From Herbaspirillum sp. (GTDB taxonomy: Bacteria > Pseudomonadota > Gammaproteobacteria > Burkholderiales > Burkholderiaceae_D), in NCBI RefSeq assembly GCF_017744395.1, contig NZ_JAGIBI010000007.1, positions 124,001-188,000 of the forward strand: 64,000 nt of DNA, read 5' to 3'. Position numbers and translations under genes: made by a program. Numbering within the stretch: the stretch's first letter is position 1; every line of letters begins with the position of its first letter. This document shows positions 1 to 8,734 of the stretch, one piece after another. Under the pieces are notes generated by a model. The model saw only the letters and a program-made list of their open reading frames with translations. It made no database searches and was not told the origin of the DNA.

Positions 1-1
1 C

Positions 2-1141
2 GTGCAGCGCGACGTCGGCGGCTACGCGGTGGCGCTGGCCTCCTCCATGCAGCACATCTTCTGCGGCCGGCCCGGGGAAACCTATTTCTGCACTTCCGAC
101 ATCGGCTGGGTGGTGGGGCATTCCTACATCGTCTACGGCCCTCTGATCCACGGCATGGCGACCGTGCTTTACGAAGGCTTGCCGATCCGGCCCGATGCCG
201 GCATCTGGTGGAGCATCGTCGAGAAGTACAAGGTCACGCGCATGTTCTCGGCGCCGACCGCCATTCGCGTGCTGAAGAAGCAGCCGCCGGAATGCATGAA
301 GAAGTACGACACTTCCTCGCTCAAGGCGTTGTACCTGGCCGGCGAGCCGCTGGATGAAACCACCTCGAGCTGGATCAGCGGCGAACTGGGCGTGCCGGTG
401 ATCGACAACTACTGGCAGACCGAGAGCGGCTGGCCCATCATCTCGATCGCCCGCGGCGTGGACGACAAGCCTACGCGCCTGGGCAGCCCGGGCGTGCCGA
501 TGCCCGGCTACAAGATGTCCATCATCAACGAGGCCACCGGCCAGGCATGCGGCGCCAACGAGAAGGGCGTGGTGGTGATCGACGGTCCCTTGCCGCCGGG
601 CTGCATGCAGACCGTGTACGGCGACGACCAGCGTTTCGTCAACACCTACTGGCGCAACTTCGCGCACGAGACCTACTCCACGTTCGACTGGGGCATCCGC
701 GATGCGGACGGCTACTACTTCATCCTCGGGCGCACTGACGACGTCATCAACGTCGCCGGCCACCGGCTGGGCACGCGCGAGATCGAGGAAAGCATTTCCA
801 GCCATCCGAACGTGTCAGAGGTGGCGGTGGTCGGCGTGGAAGACAAGCTCAAGGGGCAGGCGGCCTATGCCTTCGTCATCCTGAAGAATCCCGATGCCGC
901 CGCCACGCCGCAGCAGAAGCAGGCGCTGGAGGCCGAGATCATGGGCGTGGTGGACAAGCAGATCGGCGCCGTCGGCCGGCCTTCGCGCGTGCTGTTCGTC
1001 GGGCTGCTGCCCAAGACGCGTTCGGGCAAGCTGCTGCGCCGGGCGATCCAGGCCATCTGCGAAGGACGCGACCCGGGCGACCTGCCCACCATCGAGGATC
1101 CGGCGGCGCTGGAGCAGGTGCAGGCGGCGTGGCGCGGTTAA
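2..1141 (+). CDS. prpE: Propionate-CoA ligase type acyl-CoA synthetase (5' truncated by window edge)
   Basis: This is the C-terminal 379 residues or so of an ANL-superfamily acyl-CoA synthetase; the N-terminal part lies outside the window. Such enzymes activate short-chain acids (propionate, acetate) to acyl-CoA through an acyl-adenylate in the cytoplasm. Visible signatures are YWQTESGWPI (adenylate-binding A5 region), the hinge and A8 motif GRTDDVINVAGHRLGTREIE, and KTRSGKLLRR with the catalytic lysine near the C terminus. The spacing and the TESGWP variant resemble PrpE more than acetyl-CoA synthetase, but acetate cannot be excluded as substrate. The GTG at position 2 is only the first in-frame start-like codon, not a real start. 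It is followed by 97 bases and then a GNAT gene on the same strand. Confidence 0.85.
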   Translation: MQRDVGGYAVALASSMQHIFCGRPGETYFCTSDIGWVVGHSYIVYGPLIHGMATVLYEGLPIRPDAGIWWSIVEKYKVTRMFSAPTAIRVLKKQPPECMKKYDTSSLKALYLAGEPLDETTSSWISGELGVPVIDNYWQTESGWPIISIARGVDDKPTRLGSPGVPMPGYKMSIINEATGQACGANEKGVVVIDGPLPPGCMQTVYGDDQRFVNTYWRNFAHETYSTFDWGIRDADGYYFILGRTDDVINVAGHRLGTREIEESISSHPNVSEVAVVGVEDKLKGQAAYAFVILKNPDAAATPQQKQALEAEIMGVVDKQIGAVGRPSRVLFVGLLPKTRSGKLLRRAIQAICEGRDPGDLPTIEDPAALEQVQAAWRG

Positions 1142-1238
1142 TGCGCCACGCTGGCGCGCGGCTGGTGCGGCGGGCGCGGCAGGCGGCTTTTGGTTAAACT
1201 GTACGCTTTGCCGCTTACCGGCCACGTCCCCGATTGCC

Positions 1239-1745
1239 ATGTCCGATCCCATCCGCCACGCCCTTGCTTCCGATGCCGCAGCCATCTGCGGCATCTACAA
1301 CCACTACGTCGAAAACACCACCATCAGCTTCGAGACCGAAGCGGTCGGCGTGGAGACCATGCAGGCGCGCATGGCCGAAGTGCAGGCGCAGTTCCCCTGG
1401 CTGGTGTTTGAAGAGGATGGCGTCGTGCTGGGCTACGCCTACGCCAGCAAGTGGAAGCCGCGCGCGGCATATCGCCATTCCGTCGAAGCCTCGGTCTACC
1501 TGCATCGGGATGCGGCCGGGCGCGGCGCCGGCAAGCGCCTGTATGCGCGCCTGTTCGAAATGTTGAAAGCGCAGGGCGTGCACCTGGTGATCGGCGGCAT
1601 TGCCCAGCCCAACGAGGCCAGCGTGGCCTTGCATGAGCGCATGGGTTTCGTGAAATGCGCGCATTTCAGCCAGGTCGGCCGCAAGTTCGACCGCTGGCTG
1701 GATGTCGGCTACTGGCAACTGAACCTGGAGGAGGCGAGCATATGA
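1239..1745 (+). CDS. GNAT acetyltransferase, phosphinothricin acetyltransferase-like
   Basis: A 168-residue cytoplasmic N-acetyltransferase of the Pat/Bar-like GNAT group, transferring acetyl from acetyl-CoA to an amine; the natural substrate is not known (related enzymes act on phosphinothricin, methionine sulfone or similar). The N terminus IRHALASDAAAICGIYNHYV and the block HRDAAGRGAGKRLY (acetyl-CoA pyrophosphate loop, R/Q-x-x-G-x-G/A type) are typical, as is the late ASVALHERMGF segment. ATG at 1239 was chosen because the fold begins there; the open frame extends upstream without domain homology. Its stop overlaps the start of the next gene (ATGA at 1742-1745), so the two are probably translationally coupled. 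Confidence 0.88.
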   Translation: MSDPIRHALASDAAAICGIYNHYVENTTISFETEAVGVETMQARMAEVQAQFPWLVFEEDGVVLGYAYASKWKPRAAYRHSVEASVYLHRDAAGRGAGKRLYARLFEMLKAQGVHLVIGGIAQPNEASVALHERMGFVKCAHFSQVGRKFDRWLDVGYWQLNLEEASI

Positions 1746-2011
1746 GATCGACTCGCGCCGCCAGCGCCATCGAGCGCCTCAACAAGCGTGCGGCCACCAG
1801 GCAGTATTCGATGCTGCGCACGTCGGATGAGCGTTTCCAGCTGATCCAGCGCGTGGCCGGCCAGCCGATGGAGAAATTGAGCGAGGCGCTGGAACTGGAC
1901 GACTTCGTCGCCTTCGTCAACGCCTACGGGCCGCAGACGCCCAAGCGGGTGAGCAAGCTGGATGCGCAGTTCGAGAAGAACATGCGCAACAAGAAAGAAG
2001 ACGCTTCCTGA
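1742..2011 (+). CDS. Conserved-looking small hypothetical protein
   Basis: An 89-residue, highly charged soluble protein with no signal peptide or membrane segment. The first half is basic (RAASAIERLNKRAATRQYS), the centre contains an acidic stretch (EKLSEALELDDFVAFVNAYG), and it ends Lys-rich (FEKNMRNKKEDAS). I do not recognise a family. Its start codon lies within the ATGA overlap with the upstream acetyltransferase, which supports it being a real, coupled gene. The end is 10 bases from the convergent stop of xthA. Confidence 0.65.
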   Translation: MRSTRAASAIERLNKRAATRQYSMLRTSDERFQLIQRVAGQPMEKLSEALELDDFVAFVNAYGPQTPKRVSKLDAQFEKNMRNKKEDAS

Positions 2012-2021
2012 AAACAGGGGC

Positions 2022-2789
2022 TTAGTCTTCCAGCGTCGCGATCACCGGCGCATGGTCGGACGGCTGTTCCCATTTGCGCGGCACCTTGTCGACCACACAG
2101 GCGGTGCAACGCTCTTTCAATTCCTGAGAGAGCAGGATGTGGTCGATGCGCAGGCCGCGGTTGAGGCGGAAGCCCATCTGGCGGTAATCCCACCAGCTAT
2201 AGATCTTTTCCGGTTGTTCGAACAGGCGGAACGAGTCCGTCAGTCCCATCGCCTGCAGCTTGCGGAAGGCCTCGCGCTCCGGTTCCGACACCAGCACCTG
2301 GTCTTTCCAGGCAGCCGGGTCATGCACGTCGCGGTCTTCCGGCGCGATGTTGTAGTCGCCCAGCAGCGCCAGGCGCGGATACCTGGCCTGTTCCTGCAGC
2401 AGCCATTCGTGCAGCGCCGCCAGCCAGTTCAGCTTGTACGGATACTTTTCCGAATCCAGCGCCTGCCCGTTGGGGATATAGGCGCACACGTAGCGCACGC
2501 CATCGATGGTGGCGGCGATGATGCGTTGCTGCTCGTCCGGGAACAGCGGGTTGTTCTTGACGACCTCGCTCATCGGATGGCGCGAAAGGATGGCCACGCC
2601 GTTGTAGGTCTTCTGCCCGCTGAACTCCACCATGTAGCCGGCCGCGGCGATCTCGGCCACGGGGAACTTGTCGTCGGTGAGTTTGGTTTCCTGCAGGCAC
2701 AGCACGTCGACCGGATTGTCTTCCAGCCATTTGAGCACTTGCTGCAGGCGGACCTTCAGGGAGTTGACGTTCCAGGTGGCGATTTTCAT
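2022..2789 (-). CDS. xthA: Exodeoxyribonuclease III (AP endonuclease)
   Basis: A 255-residue member of the exonuclease III / endonuclease-exonuclease-phosphatase family, which nicks DNA 5' of abasic sites and removes 3' blocking groups in base-excision repair. Diagnostic motifs are MKIATWNVNS at the N terminus, LQETKL with the metal-binding Glu at residue 34, GDYNIAPEDRDVHDP with the catalytic Asp/Asn pair, and the C-terminal SDHAPV carrying the catalytic Asp-His. The ATG at 2789 matches the conserved N terminus; 19 extra in-frame codons upstream are not part of the family. It converges with the small gene ending at 2011. Confidence 0.95.
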   Translation of the reverse strand: MKIATWNVNSLKVRLQQVLKWLEDNPVDVLCLQETKLTDDKFPVAEIAAAGYMVEFSGQKTYNGVAILSRHPMSEVVKNNPLFPDEQQRIIAATIDGVRYVCAYIPNGQALDSEKYPYKLNWLAALHEWLLQEQARYPRLALLGDYNIAPEDRDVHDPAAWKDQVLVSEPEREAFRKLQAMGLTDSFRLFEQPEKIYSWWDYRQMGFRLNRGLRIDHILLSQELKERCTACVVDKVPRKWEQPSDHAPVIATLED

Positions 2790-2939
2790 TGTGTCGATGG
2801 CAGAGGATGAACGGGCAGTTTCGCCCTTGCGGACGAAGGCCGTCATCTTACCGTATTCATTGCCGCCTGATCGTAATACATCAGCAAGCGCAAGGCCTGT
2901 AACGCAGCTTTGCGCTTGCGGTGCTGCTTTTGCCGCTCT

Positions 2940-3503
2940 TTATGCAGGCATCAACCCCGATCCGTTGGACGGCGATGCCTTATCCGACTTGCGGCGGCGC
3001 CATGCTCCGAAGCCGACCACTGCCAGGCCGCCCAGCATCATGGCCAGCGTGGAGGCTTCCGGTACTGCCGAGACGCTGATGTTGCCGCCGAAGCTGCCGC
3101 CGCGCGAGCCGAGGACGGTGCCGGCCACGGCCAGCGTATATTTGCCGGCCGTCAGGTTGGAGAGGTCGAGCGTGTAGTACTGCGTATTGCCGACCGTGCT
3201 CTTGGTGCCGGTGTAGCTGTGGCCGTTGCCGCTGAGCGTGAAGTTGCTCAGGTCAAGCGCGGAGTCGCTGCCCAGTGCCGTGGAGATCGTGGCCGCCGAC
3301 AAGGCGAAAAGACCGCTGTACTTGAATGTGAAGTTTTCAAGGAAGGTCTTGCCGCTGTCCTTGGCGCTAAAGCTGGCGCCAAGATCGGACGTGCCGCCGT
3401 TGAGGTTGATATGATTTTGCTTCTCGATCTGTGCCGCGTTGGCCAGGGATGCGCTTGCGGCCAGGGATGTGGCCAGTATCAGGCTGCTTGCGAGTTTGTT
3501 CAT
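2940..3503 (-). CDS. PEP-CTERM sorting-domain exported protein
   Basis: A 187-residue secreted protein with a Sec signal peptide (MNKLASSLILATSLAASASLANA) and a C-terminal PEP-CTERM anchor: VPEAST, then the hydrophobic segment LAMMLGGLAVVGFGAW and a basic cluster RRRK. Such proteins are processed by exosortase (EpsH/XrtA) and linked to EPS-associated surface structures in Gram-negative bacteria. The middle part is Ser/Thr/Gly-rich and low-complexity (for example FLENFTFKYSG), resembling the FxDxF type of PEP-CTERM proteins, although the Asp is not present. Unusually, about 15 residues follow the basic cluster. No exosortase or EPS genes are in this window. An inverted-repeat element begins 43 bases upstream of the start. 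Confidence 0.85.
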   Translation of the reverse strand: MNKLASSLILATSLAASASLANAAQIEKQNHINLNGGTSDLGASFSAKDSGKTFLENFTFKYSGLFALSAATISTALGSDSALDLSNFTLSGNGHSYTGTKSTVGNTQYYTLDLSNLTAGKYTLAVAGTVLGSRGGSFGGNISVSAVPEASTLAMMLGGLAVVGFGAWRRRKSDKASPSNGSGLMPA

Positions 3504-3545
3504 GCGATACCTCTTTCTTTGAATTCATTCCGAAGAATGCATATC

Positions 3546-3670
3546 CAGGGCCTGTTTGCATTTGGTCCGAACGAAGATGGCGTACGTATGCCTCATCATC
3601 GCGAAGGAATTTTCGTTCGGATAAACCACATCCGGCATTTGCCGTTCAGATCAAATGCAAACAGACCCTG
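3546..3670. repeat. MITE-like element with 28 bp terminal inverted repeats
   Basis: A 125 bp segment bounded by near-perfect inverted repeats: positions 3546-3573 (begins CAGGGCCTGTTTGCATTTG) and the reverse complement of 3643-3670 (begins CAGGGTCTGTTTGCATTTG), matching at 25 of 28 bases. A second inner inverted pair, CGAACGAA at 3568-3575 and TTCGTTCG at 3612-3619, makes the element nestable into a longer hairpin. The interior is far too short to encode a transposase. No clear target-site duplication is visible at the borders. It is best read as a non-autonomous transposon-like or REP-like element placed in the promoter region of the PEP-CTERM gene. Confidence 0.6.
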
Positions 3671-3924
3671 AAGGAAAATCCGGTGCTTGAATTGTTATGC
3701 CGGAGCGCTTGCCGCCTCGGTTTGTATTTGTCCCGGAGGGACTTTGTTTGAAGAGCAGACGCCAAAAGCGTAGCGTCTGGATGGCGAAACCACAACAAAA
3801 ACTTGCCGGCCGCAGGGGATTTTCGTTGCGTCGTAGGAGTGGGGGAGGGGGCCGTTTCCGGCTTGTCTTACAAAACCGGACGGGATTATTCCGGAGGGAA
3901 ATTTTCGGCGGCCGGAGCGTCGCT

Positions 3925-3941
3925 TTTTGCCGACGGCAAAA
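3925..3941 (-). terminator. Weak hairpin downstream of the MipA/OmpV gene
   Basis: A perfect 8 bp inverted repeat, TTTTGCCG-A-CGGCAAAA, lying 23 bases after the stop codon of the minus-strand mipA-like gene. The stem is flanked by A/T runs as part of the repeat itself but there is no clean downstream U-tract, so terminator activity is only a possibility. Confidence 0.3.
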
Positions 3942-3964
3942 CCGCCGCCGGCAGTGCTGTCCGA

Positions 3965-4717
3965 TTATTTGAAGTGGTAGTTCAACGAGACCAGGCCCAT
4001 GTCCTCGATCTTGTGGTTGATGAGGGGGCTGTCGGATGCGCCGCTGCCCAGCCACTTGCGGCGCCAGGTGAGGTTGACCCGCCAGTCGGCGTTCACCGGG
4101 ATGTCCGCGCTCAGGCCGAAGATGGCGTTGGTGGAAGCGCCGGCATGGTATTCGCGGTAGCCGCTGGCGGCCGACTCGGCAGCGCTCACGCCGAGGAAAT
4201 AATCGTTGTAGCCGGCGCTGCGGCGCTCCACGCCGATCTGCGGATAGATGCTGACCGGCCCGGCATCGATCTGGGCCGCGTAAATCGCTTCGGCCAGGGT
4301 GCCGTGCGATTGGTTGAAGTCATAAAAGGCATTCAGGAAAAACGCGCCGTAAGGGGTTTCCTGGAAAGTGCCGATGCCCAGCGGGATGGGGTTGGAGCGA
4401 CGACGCAATCCGCGCTCGGCATCGAAGCCGTCGAAGTTCACGCGGGCCGCCAGTTCCAGGTAGCCGGCGCCGATCCTGGCGGTCTTGACGCCGAACGTAT
4501 CGAGGCGGGCGAAGAAGCGCCCGTAATCGAAGTAGGCGTAAGGCAGCACGGTGTTGCGGTCGCGCTTGCCCAGCACATTGGGTTCGAGGTGGTAGACGCC
4601 GGCGCCGAGGTCGCCGACGATGCGATCCGGCAGCGCCGCGTTGTCGGGCGACGCCTGCTGCGCCATGGCAGGGGCGGCGCACAGCAAGGCCAGTGAGATC
4701 GCGATGGATGTTTTCAT
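3965..4717 (-). CDS. MipA/OmpV family outer membrane protein
   Basis: A 250-residue outer-membrane beta-barrel with a signal peptide (MKTSIAISLALLCAAPAMAQ). Family features are the alternating amphipathic strands, the segment DYFLGVSAAESAASGYREYH near residue 170, and the C-terminal aromatic ending LNYHFK, the beta-signal recognised by the BAM complex. In E. coli, MipA is a scaffold between murein synthases and hydrolases; OmpV members elsewhere are porin-like, so the function here is not fixed. The gene is monocistronic, transcribed toward the repeat-bearing region. Confidence 0.85.
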   Translation of the reverse strand: MKTSIAISLALLCAAPAMAQQASPDNAALPDRIVGDLGAGVYHLEPNVLGKRDRNTVLPYAYFDYGRFFARLDTFGVKTARIGAGYLELAARVNFDGFDAERGLRRRSNPIPLGIGTFQETPYGAFFLNAFYDFNQSHGTLAEAIYAAQIDAGPVSIYPQIGVERRSAGYNDYFLGVSAAESAASGYREYHAGASTNAIFGLSADIPVNADWRVNLTWRRKWLGSGASDSPLINHKIEDMGLVSLNYHFK

Positions 4718-4778
4718 GATGGTTCCGATTCGGGGGGCGGGACGACGCGGCGCGCTAGGGGCGCCGCGCCATCGTTCG

Positions 4779-6302
4779 TCAAGCGCGGGCCGGCTTGGCG
4801 GCGCGCGCCTGATTCAGCAGGTAGGTGGTCAGCAGCGGTACCGGGCGGCCGCTGGCGCCCTTGGCGGCGCCGCTCTTCCAGGCGGTGCCGGCGATGTCCA
4901 GGTGGGCCCAGGTGTACTTGCGGGTGAAGCGCTCCAGGAAGCAGGCGGCGGTGACGCTGCCGGCCGGCTGGCCGCCGATGTTGGCGATGTCGGCGAAGTT
5001 GGATTTCAACTGTTCCTGGTAGACGTCCTGCACCGGCATGCGCCATGCGGTGTCGCCGGTGGCGCGGCCGGCTGCCAGCAGTTCGTCGGCCAGGCGGTCA
5101 TGGGCTTCGTCTTCGCGCGTGAACAGGCCCGAGTTGTGGTGGCCCAGGGCCACGATGCAGGCGCCGGTCAGGGTGGCGATGTCGATCACGGCGGCCGGCT
5201 TGAAGCGCTCGACATAGGTCAGCGCGTCGCACAGGATCAGGCGGCCTTCGGCGTCGGTGTTGAGCACTTCGATGGTCTGGCCGGACATCGAGGTGACGAT
5301 GTCGCCCGGCTTGGTGGCGCGGCCGGAAGGCATGTTCTCGCAGGTCGGGATAACGCCGATCACGTTCAGCTTCAGGCCCAGTTCGGCGATCGCGCGGAAG
5401 GTGCCCAGCACCGAGGCGGCGCCGCACATGTCGTACTTCATCTCATCCATGTTCAGGCCCGGCTTCAAGGAAATGCCGCCGGTGTCGAAGGTGATGCCCT
5501 TGCCGACCAGCACGATCGGCGCATCCTTGGCCTTGCCGCCCATGTGCTTCAGGACGATGAACTTGGGCGGCTGCTCGCTGCCGTTGGTGACCGACAGGAA
5601 GCTGCCCATCTTGAGCGCCTCGAGCTGCTTGCGGTCCAGCACTTCCACGCCCAGCTTGTAGTCCTTGGCCAGCTTCTTGGCGGTGTTGGCCAGGTAGGTC
5701 GGGGTGCAGACGTTGCCGGGCAGGTTGCCCAGTTCCTTGGTCAGCGCCATGCCGTTGGCCAGCGCCACGGCTTCGGCCAGGGCGGTCTTGGCGGCCGCGG
5801 CGTTGTCCGCCGATGTCAGGAAGGTAACTTTCTTCACGCCGGTGGGGGCGGGGTCCTTCTTGCTTTTCAGGGCGTCGGAACGGTAGGTGAAGTCGCGGCC
5901 GGCCAGCACCACGTTGCGGATGGCCCAGGCCAGGTCGCGCCCCTTGATGCCGGAAAACGGCAGCGCCAGCGCCGCGTCGTCGCAGCCCAGCGTGGCCAGC
6001 GTGCGCACCAGCGCTTGCGCGGCGGCGGCGAAGTTCTTGTCGGAGATGTCGTCTTCGGCGCCCAGGCCCAGCAGCACGATGCGTTCGGCGGCGATGCCGG
6101 TCACGCCGCGCAGGAGCAGGGTCGAGCCGGGCTTGCCGGAGATGTCGCCGGACTTCAGCGCGGCGCTGATCGCCCCCAGCTTGTCCAGCGCGGCGGCAGC
6201 CTTGGTCAGCTTGCGGTTTTCATGGATGCCGACCACCAGTGCGCCAGTCTTGACGGCGGTTACAGCGTTTTTTGCGTCCAATGATTTTGTGCTAAAGTCC
6301 AT
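4779..6302 (-). CDS. pepA: Cytosol leucyl aminopeptidase (M17)
   Basis: A 507-residue M17 aminopeptidase, a hexameric two-metal enzyme that removes N-terminal residues from peptides. The catalytic C-terminal domain shows [11 protein letters not shown] (metal ligands Lys268 and Asp273), Lys280, Asp291, and the family signature NTDAEGRL at 348-355 with Asp350 and Glu352. The N-terminal domain is the usual macrodomain-like region. It is transcribed divergently from lptF, as in many beta- and gammaproteobacteria; E. coli PepA also binds DNA, which is established for that protein but not testable here. Confidence 0.96.
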   Translation of the reverse strand: MDFSTKSLDAKNAVTAVKTGALVVGIHENRKLTKAAAALDKLGAISAALKSGDISGKPGSTLLLRGVTGIAAERIVLLGLGAEDDISDKNFAAAAQALVRTLATLGCDDAALALPFSGIKGRDLAWAIRNVVLAGRDFTYRSDALKSKKDPAPTGVKKVTFLTSADNAAAAKTALAEAVALANGMALTKELGNLPGNVCTPTYLANTAKKLAKDYKLGVEVLDRKQLEALKMGSFLSVTNGSEQPPKFIVLKHMGGKAKDAPIVLVGKGITFDTGGISLKPGLNMDEMKYDMCGAASVLGTFRAIAELGLKLNVIGVIPTCENMPSGRATKPGDIVTSMSGQTIEVLNTDAEGRLILCDALTYVERFKPAAVIDIATLTGACIVALGHHNSGLFTREDEAHDRLADELLAAGRATGDTAWRMPVQDVYQEQLKSNFADIANIGGQPAGSVTAACFLERFTRKYTWAHLDIAGTAWKSGAAKGASGRPVPLLTTYLLNQARAAKPARA

Positions 6303-6463
6303 CGTTCGTCCTTTGTTTGGCCTTTGTTAGGTTTACCCGGCGATTATAGAGCCCATTTCGCCGCCATGCGCGTCGGAAGATGCTTCGTCGATGTCTGGCT
6401 TGCCGGGGCAAACAGGGCCTTTCCGGATTTGCCTCCGCCAATTACACACATTCCCGGTTTCGA

Positions 6464-7594
6464 ATGATTTTCCAGCGCGCACTTCGACGCGAATTGACCA
6501 GCACCGCAGGTGCCGTCTTCACCACGCTCTTCACCATCACGCTGACCGTGATGCTGATCAAGATTCTCGGCCAGGCCGCCGGCGGCGAGGTCGCGTCGCA
6601 GGACGTGATCGCCCTGATCGGTTTCCAGTCGCTCAATTACATGCCGGTGATCCTGATTTTGACCGGCTTCATTTCGGTGCTGCTGGTGATGACCCGCAGC
6701 TACCAGGATTCCGAGATCGTGGTCTGGTTTTCCGCGGGGTTGTCCCTGACGCGCTGGATCAAGCCGGTGCTGCTGTTCGGCTGGCCCATCGTGGCCCTGG
6801 TGGCGCTGCTTTCCTTCGTCGTCACGCCCTGGGCCAACCAGCAGAGCAGCCAATACCGGGAGCGTTTTGAAAAGCGCGAGGATATCGCGCGCGTCTCCCC
6901 GGGCAAGTTCCAGGAATCGGCCAGCGCCAACCGCATCTTCTTCGTCGAAGGCATTTCCGGAGATGCGTCGAAGGTGCGCAACGTATTCGTCAATACCATC
7001 GGCGCCGACGGCAAGAACAGCGTGGTGGTGGCCAGGGAAGGCGAGACCGTGATCGACAAGGACGGCGAAAAGTTCGTGGTCATGAACCAGGGCCGCCGCT
7101 ATGACGGCGCGCCGGGCCTGCCGGATTTCCAGATCGTCGATTTCGAACGCTACGGCCTCCTGATCGGCGCCCAGTCGCAGTCAGCCGCCGGCGACCGGTC
7201 GGCGCGGGCGCTGCAGATGAACGAGCTGCTGGCGAAGAGGGATGGCTTTGCCCGCGGCGAATTGCTGTGGCGCATCGCGTTGCCGCTGATGGGGATTTCC
7301 CTGATGCTGCTGGCCATTCCCTTGTCCTTCGTGAACCCGCGCGCGGGCCGTTCGCTGGGCCTGCTGGTGGCGTTGCTGCTGTTCGTGATCTACAGCAACA
7401 CGGTCAGCGTGTTCCAGGCATCGGTGGCGCAGGAACGCATGTCCTTCATGCTGGGCTGGTGGCCGGTGCATGCGGTGGTGGCGTTGCTGATCGTGGGCAT
7501 GTTCGCGCTGCGGCTCAATATCAACAGCCGCTATCATCCGGCGGTCATCTGGTCGGCCGTGCGCCGCGCCCTGATCTTCAAGCGCGAGGCCTGA
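6464..7594 (+). CDS. lptF: LPS export ABC permease LptF
   Basis: A 376-residue YjgP/YjgQ-family inner-membrane subunit of the LptB2FG transporter that extracts lipopolysaccharide and passes it to LptC for transport to the outer membrane. It begins MIFQRALRRELTSTAGAVF, has three N-terminal and three C-terminal membrane segments and a periplasmic beta-jellyroll between them (about residues 125-265). ATG 6464 matches the conserved N terminus; in-frame codons from 6380 are not conserved. lptG starts one base after its stop, so the pair is an operon divergent from pepA. Confidence 0.95.
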   Translation: MIFQRALRRELTSTAGAVFTTLFTITLTVMLIKILGQAAGGEVASQDVIALIGFQSLNYMPVILILTGFISVLLVMTRSYQDSEIVVWFSAGLSLTRWIKPVLLFGWPIVALVALLSFVVTPWANQQSSQYRERFEKREDIARVSPGKFQESASANRIFFVEGISGDASKVRNVFVNTIGADGKNSVVVAREGETVIDKDGEKFVVMNQGRRYDGAPGLPDFQIVDFERYGLLIGAQSQSAAGDRSARALQMNELLAKRDGFARGELLWRIALPLMGISLMLLAIPLSFVNPRAGRSLGLLVALLLFVIYSNTVSVFQASVAQERMSFMLGWWPVHAVVALLIVGMFALRLNINSRYHPAVIWSAVRRALIFKREA

Positions 7595-7595
7595 G

Positions 7596-8729
7596 ATGAG
7601 AGTCATCCAACGTTATTTCACGACCGAGATCACCCGTTCGGTACTGTTCGCACTGGCCGCCTTCCTGGCGCTGTTCGCCTTCTTCGAGATGATGGGGCAG
7701 CTGGATCAGGTCGGCCGCAACGGCTACCAGTTGCAGCAGGCGGTGCTTTATGTCCTGATGGGGTTGCCGGGCAACGTGTATGAACTGATGCCCACGGCGG
7801 TGCTGATCGGCACCATCTATACGCTGTCGCAATTGGCGGCGCGCTCCGAGTTCACCATCATGCGCGTGTCCAGCATGTCCACCGGCATGGCCGCGCGCGT
7901 GCTGGCGCGCATCGGCGTCGGCTTCGCGGTGCTGACGATCGTGTTCGGCGAGATCGTCGCCCCCAAGGCCACCGAATGGGCCGAGAAGCTCAAGCTGCAG
8001 GCCCAGGGCGCATCGCTGTCGTCGCAGTTCCGTTCCGGTATGTGGGCCAAGGACGTGATCAGGGACAACGGCCTGGACGGCAATGTCACCGGCAGCCGCT
8101 TCATCAACATCCAGTCGATTTCCCCGGATGGCCGTATCGAAGGCGTCAAGCTGTACGAGCTGGACAAGGACTTCCACATGGCGCGCATGGTCACCGCCAA
8201 GAGCGGGGATTACGAAGGCGACCATGTCTGGAAGCTGTCGAATGTGCAGCAATCGGACTTCTCCGGCGGCAGCAAGGACCGCAAGATCACCGATCCGATC
8301 AAGACCGTCAAGCTGGACAGCATGCGCTTGGTGTCGGAAGTGACGCCGGAAATCCTGTCGGTGCTGTTCGCCGATCCGGACCGCATGTCGGCCTACGACC
8401 TGCGCGCCTATACCAAGCACCTGGAAGCCAACAACCAGCGCACCGACCGCTACGAAATCGCGTTCTGGAAGAAGATCGTCTATCCGCTGTCGATCTTCGT
8501 GATGATGGCGCTGGCGCTGCCGTTCGCCTACCTGCATTTCCGCGCCGGCGGCGTGAGCCTGAAGATCTTCACCGGCATCATGATCGGCGTATGCTTCCAG
8601 TTGATCAACAGCCTGTTCTCGCACCTCGGCTTGCTCAATACCTGGCCGGCCTTCGTGACGGCGGCGCTGCCCAGCTTGCTGTTCATGGTGCTGGCCATCG
8701 GCGCGTTGTGGTGGGTTGAACGTACCTGA
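7596..8729 (+). CDS. lptG: LPS export ABC permease LptG
   Basis: A 377-residue partner of LptF with the same architecture: MRVIQRYFTTEITRSVLFAL at the N terminus, three membrane helices, a periplasmic domain (about 100-275) and three C-terminal helices ending GALWWVERT. With LptF and the ATPase LptB (not in this window) it forms the LPS extraction complex. It starts one base after lptF ends. cbiX follows after 5 bases and may be cotranscribed. Confidence 0.95.
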   Translation: MRVIQRYFTTEITRSVLFALAAFLALFAFFEMMGQLDQVGRNGYQLQQAVLYVLMGLPGNVYELMPTAVLIGTIYTLSQLAARSEFTIMRVSSMSTGMAARVLARIGVGFAVLTIVFGEIVAPKATEWAEKLKLQAQGASLSSQFRSGMWAKDVIRDNGLDGNVTGSRFINIQSISPDGRIEGVKLYELDKDFHMARMVTAKSGDYEGDHVWKLSNVQQSDFSGGSKDRKITDPIKTVKLDSMRLVSEVTPEILSVLFADPDRMSAYDLRAYTKHLEANNQRTDRYEIAFWKKIVYPLSIFVMMALALPFAYLHFRAGGVSLKIFTGIMIGVCFQLINSLFSHLGLLNTWPAFVTAALPSLLFMVLAIGALWWVERT

Positions 8730-8734
8730 CAATC

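Larger units (their letters stand above)
3504..3964. other. Gene-free region upstream of the PEP-CTERM gene
   Basis: A 461-base stretch with no credible gene. It holds the 125 bp inverted-repeat element described separately (3546-3670), a G-rich tract around 3838-3853, and a short perfect inverted repeat (3925-3941) that lies downstream of the mipA-like gene. The remainder shows nothing I can name. Confidence 0.6.

Noticed and set aside
4620..6284. Open frame of 554 codons on the plus strand opposite pepA
   Set aside because: Antisense shadow typical of high-GC coding DNA: Gly/Ala/Val/His/Gln-rich with no domain; pepA on the other strand is unambiguous.
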